Shown: positions 63,827-64,000 of the stretch, one piece after another
Numbering within the stretch: the stretch's first letter is position 1
Layout of the letters: every line of letters starts with the position of its first letter
From: an uncultured Lachnoanaerobaculum sp.
Lineage (GTDB): Bacteria > Bacillota > Clostridia > Lachnospirales > Lachnospiraceae
Length of the DNA stretch: 64,000 nucleotides
Direction: 5' to 3'
Assembly: GCA_937925515.1 (NCBI GenBank)
Contig: CALALP010000045.1
Span: 38,029-102,028 of the forward strand
Program-made: the position numbers and the translations under genes
The notes under the pieces: model-generated
What the model was told of the DNA's origin: nothing
The model's database searches: none
What the model saw: the letters and a program-made list of their open reading frames with translations, nothing else

Positions 63827-64000
63827 CTAATTTATCTTGATCATCATGTTTACGGCAAATACCGGCAAAAATAGATCCTGTAAAGTTATGAATAATGGAG
63901 AATACTGCACCTGCTACTGCAGCTTGTGGTGTAAAGTGTTTTAGTGCTAAAGATACGGATAATGCAGAGTTTTGCATAGCCACTTCGATTTGCATAGCAC
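63789..64000 (-). CDS. Bile acid:sodium symporter-family protein, C-terminal part (cut by window edge)
   Basis: The visible frame contains MQIEVAMQNSALSVSLALKHF and AAVAGAVFSIIHNFTGSIFAG, the last membrane segments of bile acid/Na+ symporter-family transporters. Homologous sequence ends near KLENN (about 63828); the last ~13 codons to 63789 are the signal peptidase gene read in another frame. The gene continues beyond 64000. It does not belong next to lepB in any arrangement I know. Confidence 0.75.
   Translation of the reverse strand, partial: AMQIEVAMQNSALSVSLALKHFTPQAAVAGAVFSIIHNFTGSIFAGICRKHDDQDKLENNRTSGGNYTN

Overview
The window looks like chromosomal DNA from a low-GC, Gram-positive anaerobe of the class Clostridia, most likely a Lachnospiraceae relative (inference). 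The evidence is the hrcA-grpE-dnaK-dnaJ operon under a perfect CIRCE element, a class Ib nrdHIE operon with NrdR boxes, LacI-type and Liv-type ABC operons, many secreted proteins with GW/YY/DG cell-wall-binding repeats, and Shine-Dalgarno sites of the AAGGAG type. Nearly all genes lie on the minus strand. The plus-strand exceptions are a C39-like peptidase, rhaM, a tyrosine recombinase and prs.

Layout, left to right. 1-1442: nrdE (cut by the window edge), nrdI and nrdH. 1604-9824: rsmE, prmA, an acidic coiled-coil protein, then dnaJ, dnaK, grpE and hrcA. 9957-16159: a lone C39-like peptidase facing seven tandem paralogues of small secreted wall-binding proteins of two alternating types. 16273-24383: ldh, rhaM, and a sugar-uptake operon (LacI regulator, binding protein, two permeases, GH31 glycosidase) with LacI-type operators. 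24578-33378: a DUF975 membrane protein, two more wall-binding secreted proteins including an NlpC/P60-like enzyme, a small surface-glycan-like set, and a UPF0210 protein. 33465-42326: an accessory block with a DUF5682/VWA pair, a phosphatase, immunity-like genes (one broken by a stop codon), a recombinase, and a TelA/XpaC pair with a decayed remnant behind it. 42507-48090: a P1B-type ATPase with its small partner, and a TetM-like ribosomal GTPase fused to a YacP/Rae1-like NYN nuclease. 48309-54485: tRNA-Leu, an RNase H-like protein lacking key catalytic residues, and the branched-chain amino acid uptake operon. 54643-63826: housekeeping genes gpsA, plsY, der, prs, a bactofilin with an NlpC/P60 hydrolase, pgeF, yraN, rnhB, ylqF, and the 3' part of lepB.

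The right edge holds an abrupt join near 63828. Signal peptidase I loses its N-terminal half there and is replaced by the C-terminal end of a bile acid:sodium symporter-like protein, which is either a rearrangement or an assembly chimera. Two decayed copies of a ~140 bp palindrome-bearing repeat with GTTGCAAA-type ends sit between dnaK and dnaJ and next to the GTPase-nuclease gene.

The best candidates for under-described biology are the GTPase-NYN fusion, the alternating seven-gene secreted family, and the DUF5682/VWA locus that has no MoxR ATPase beside it.
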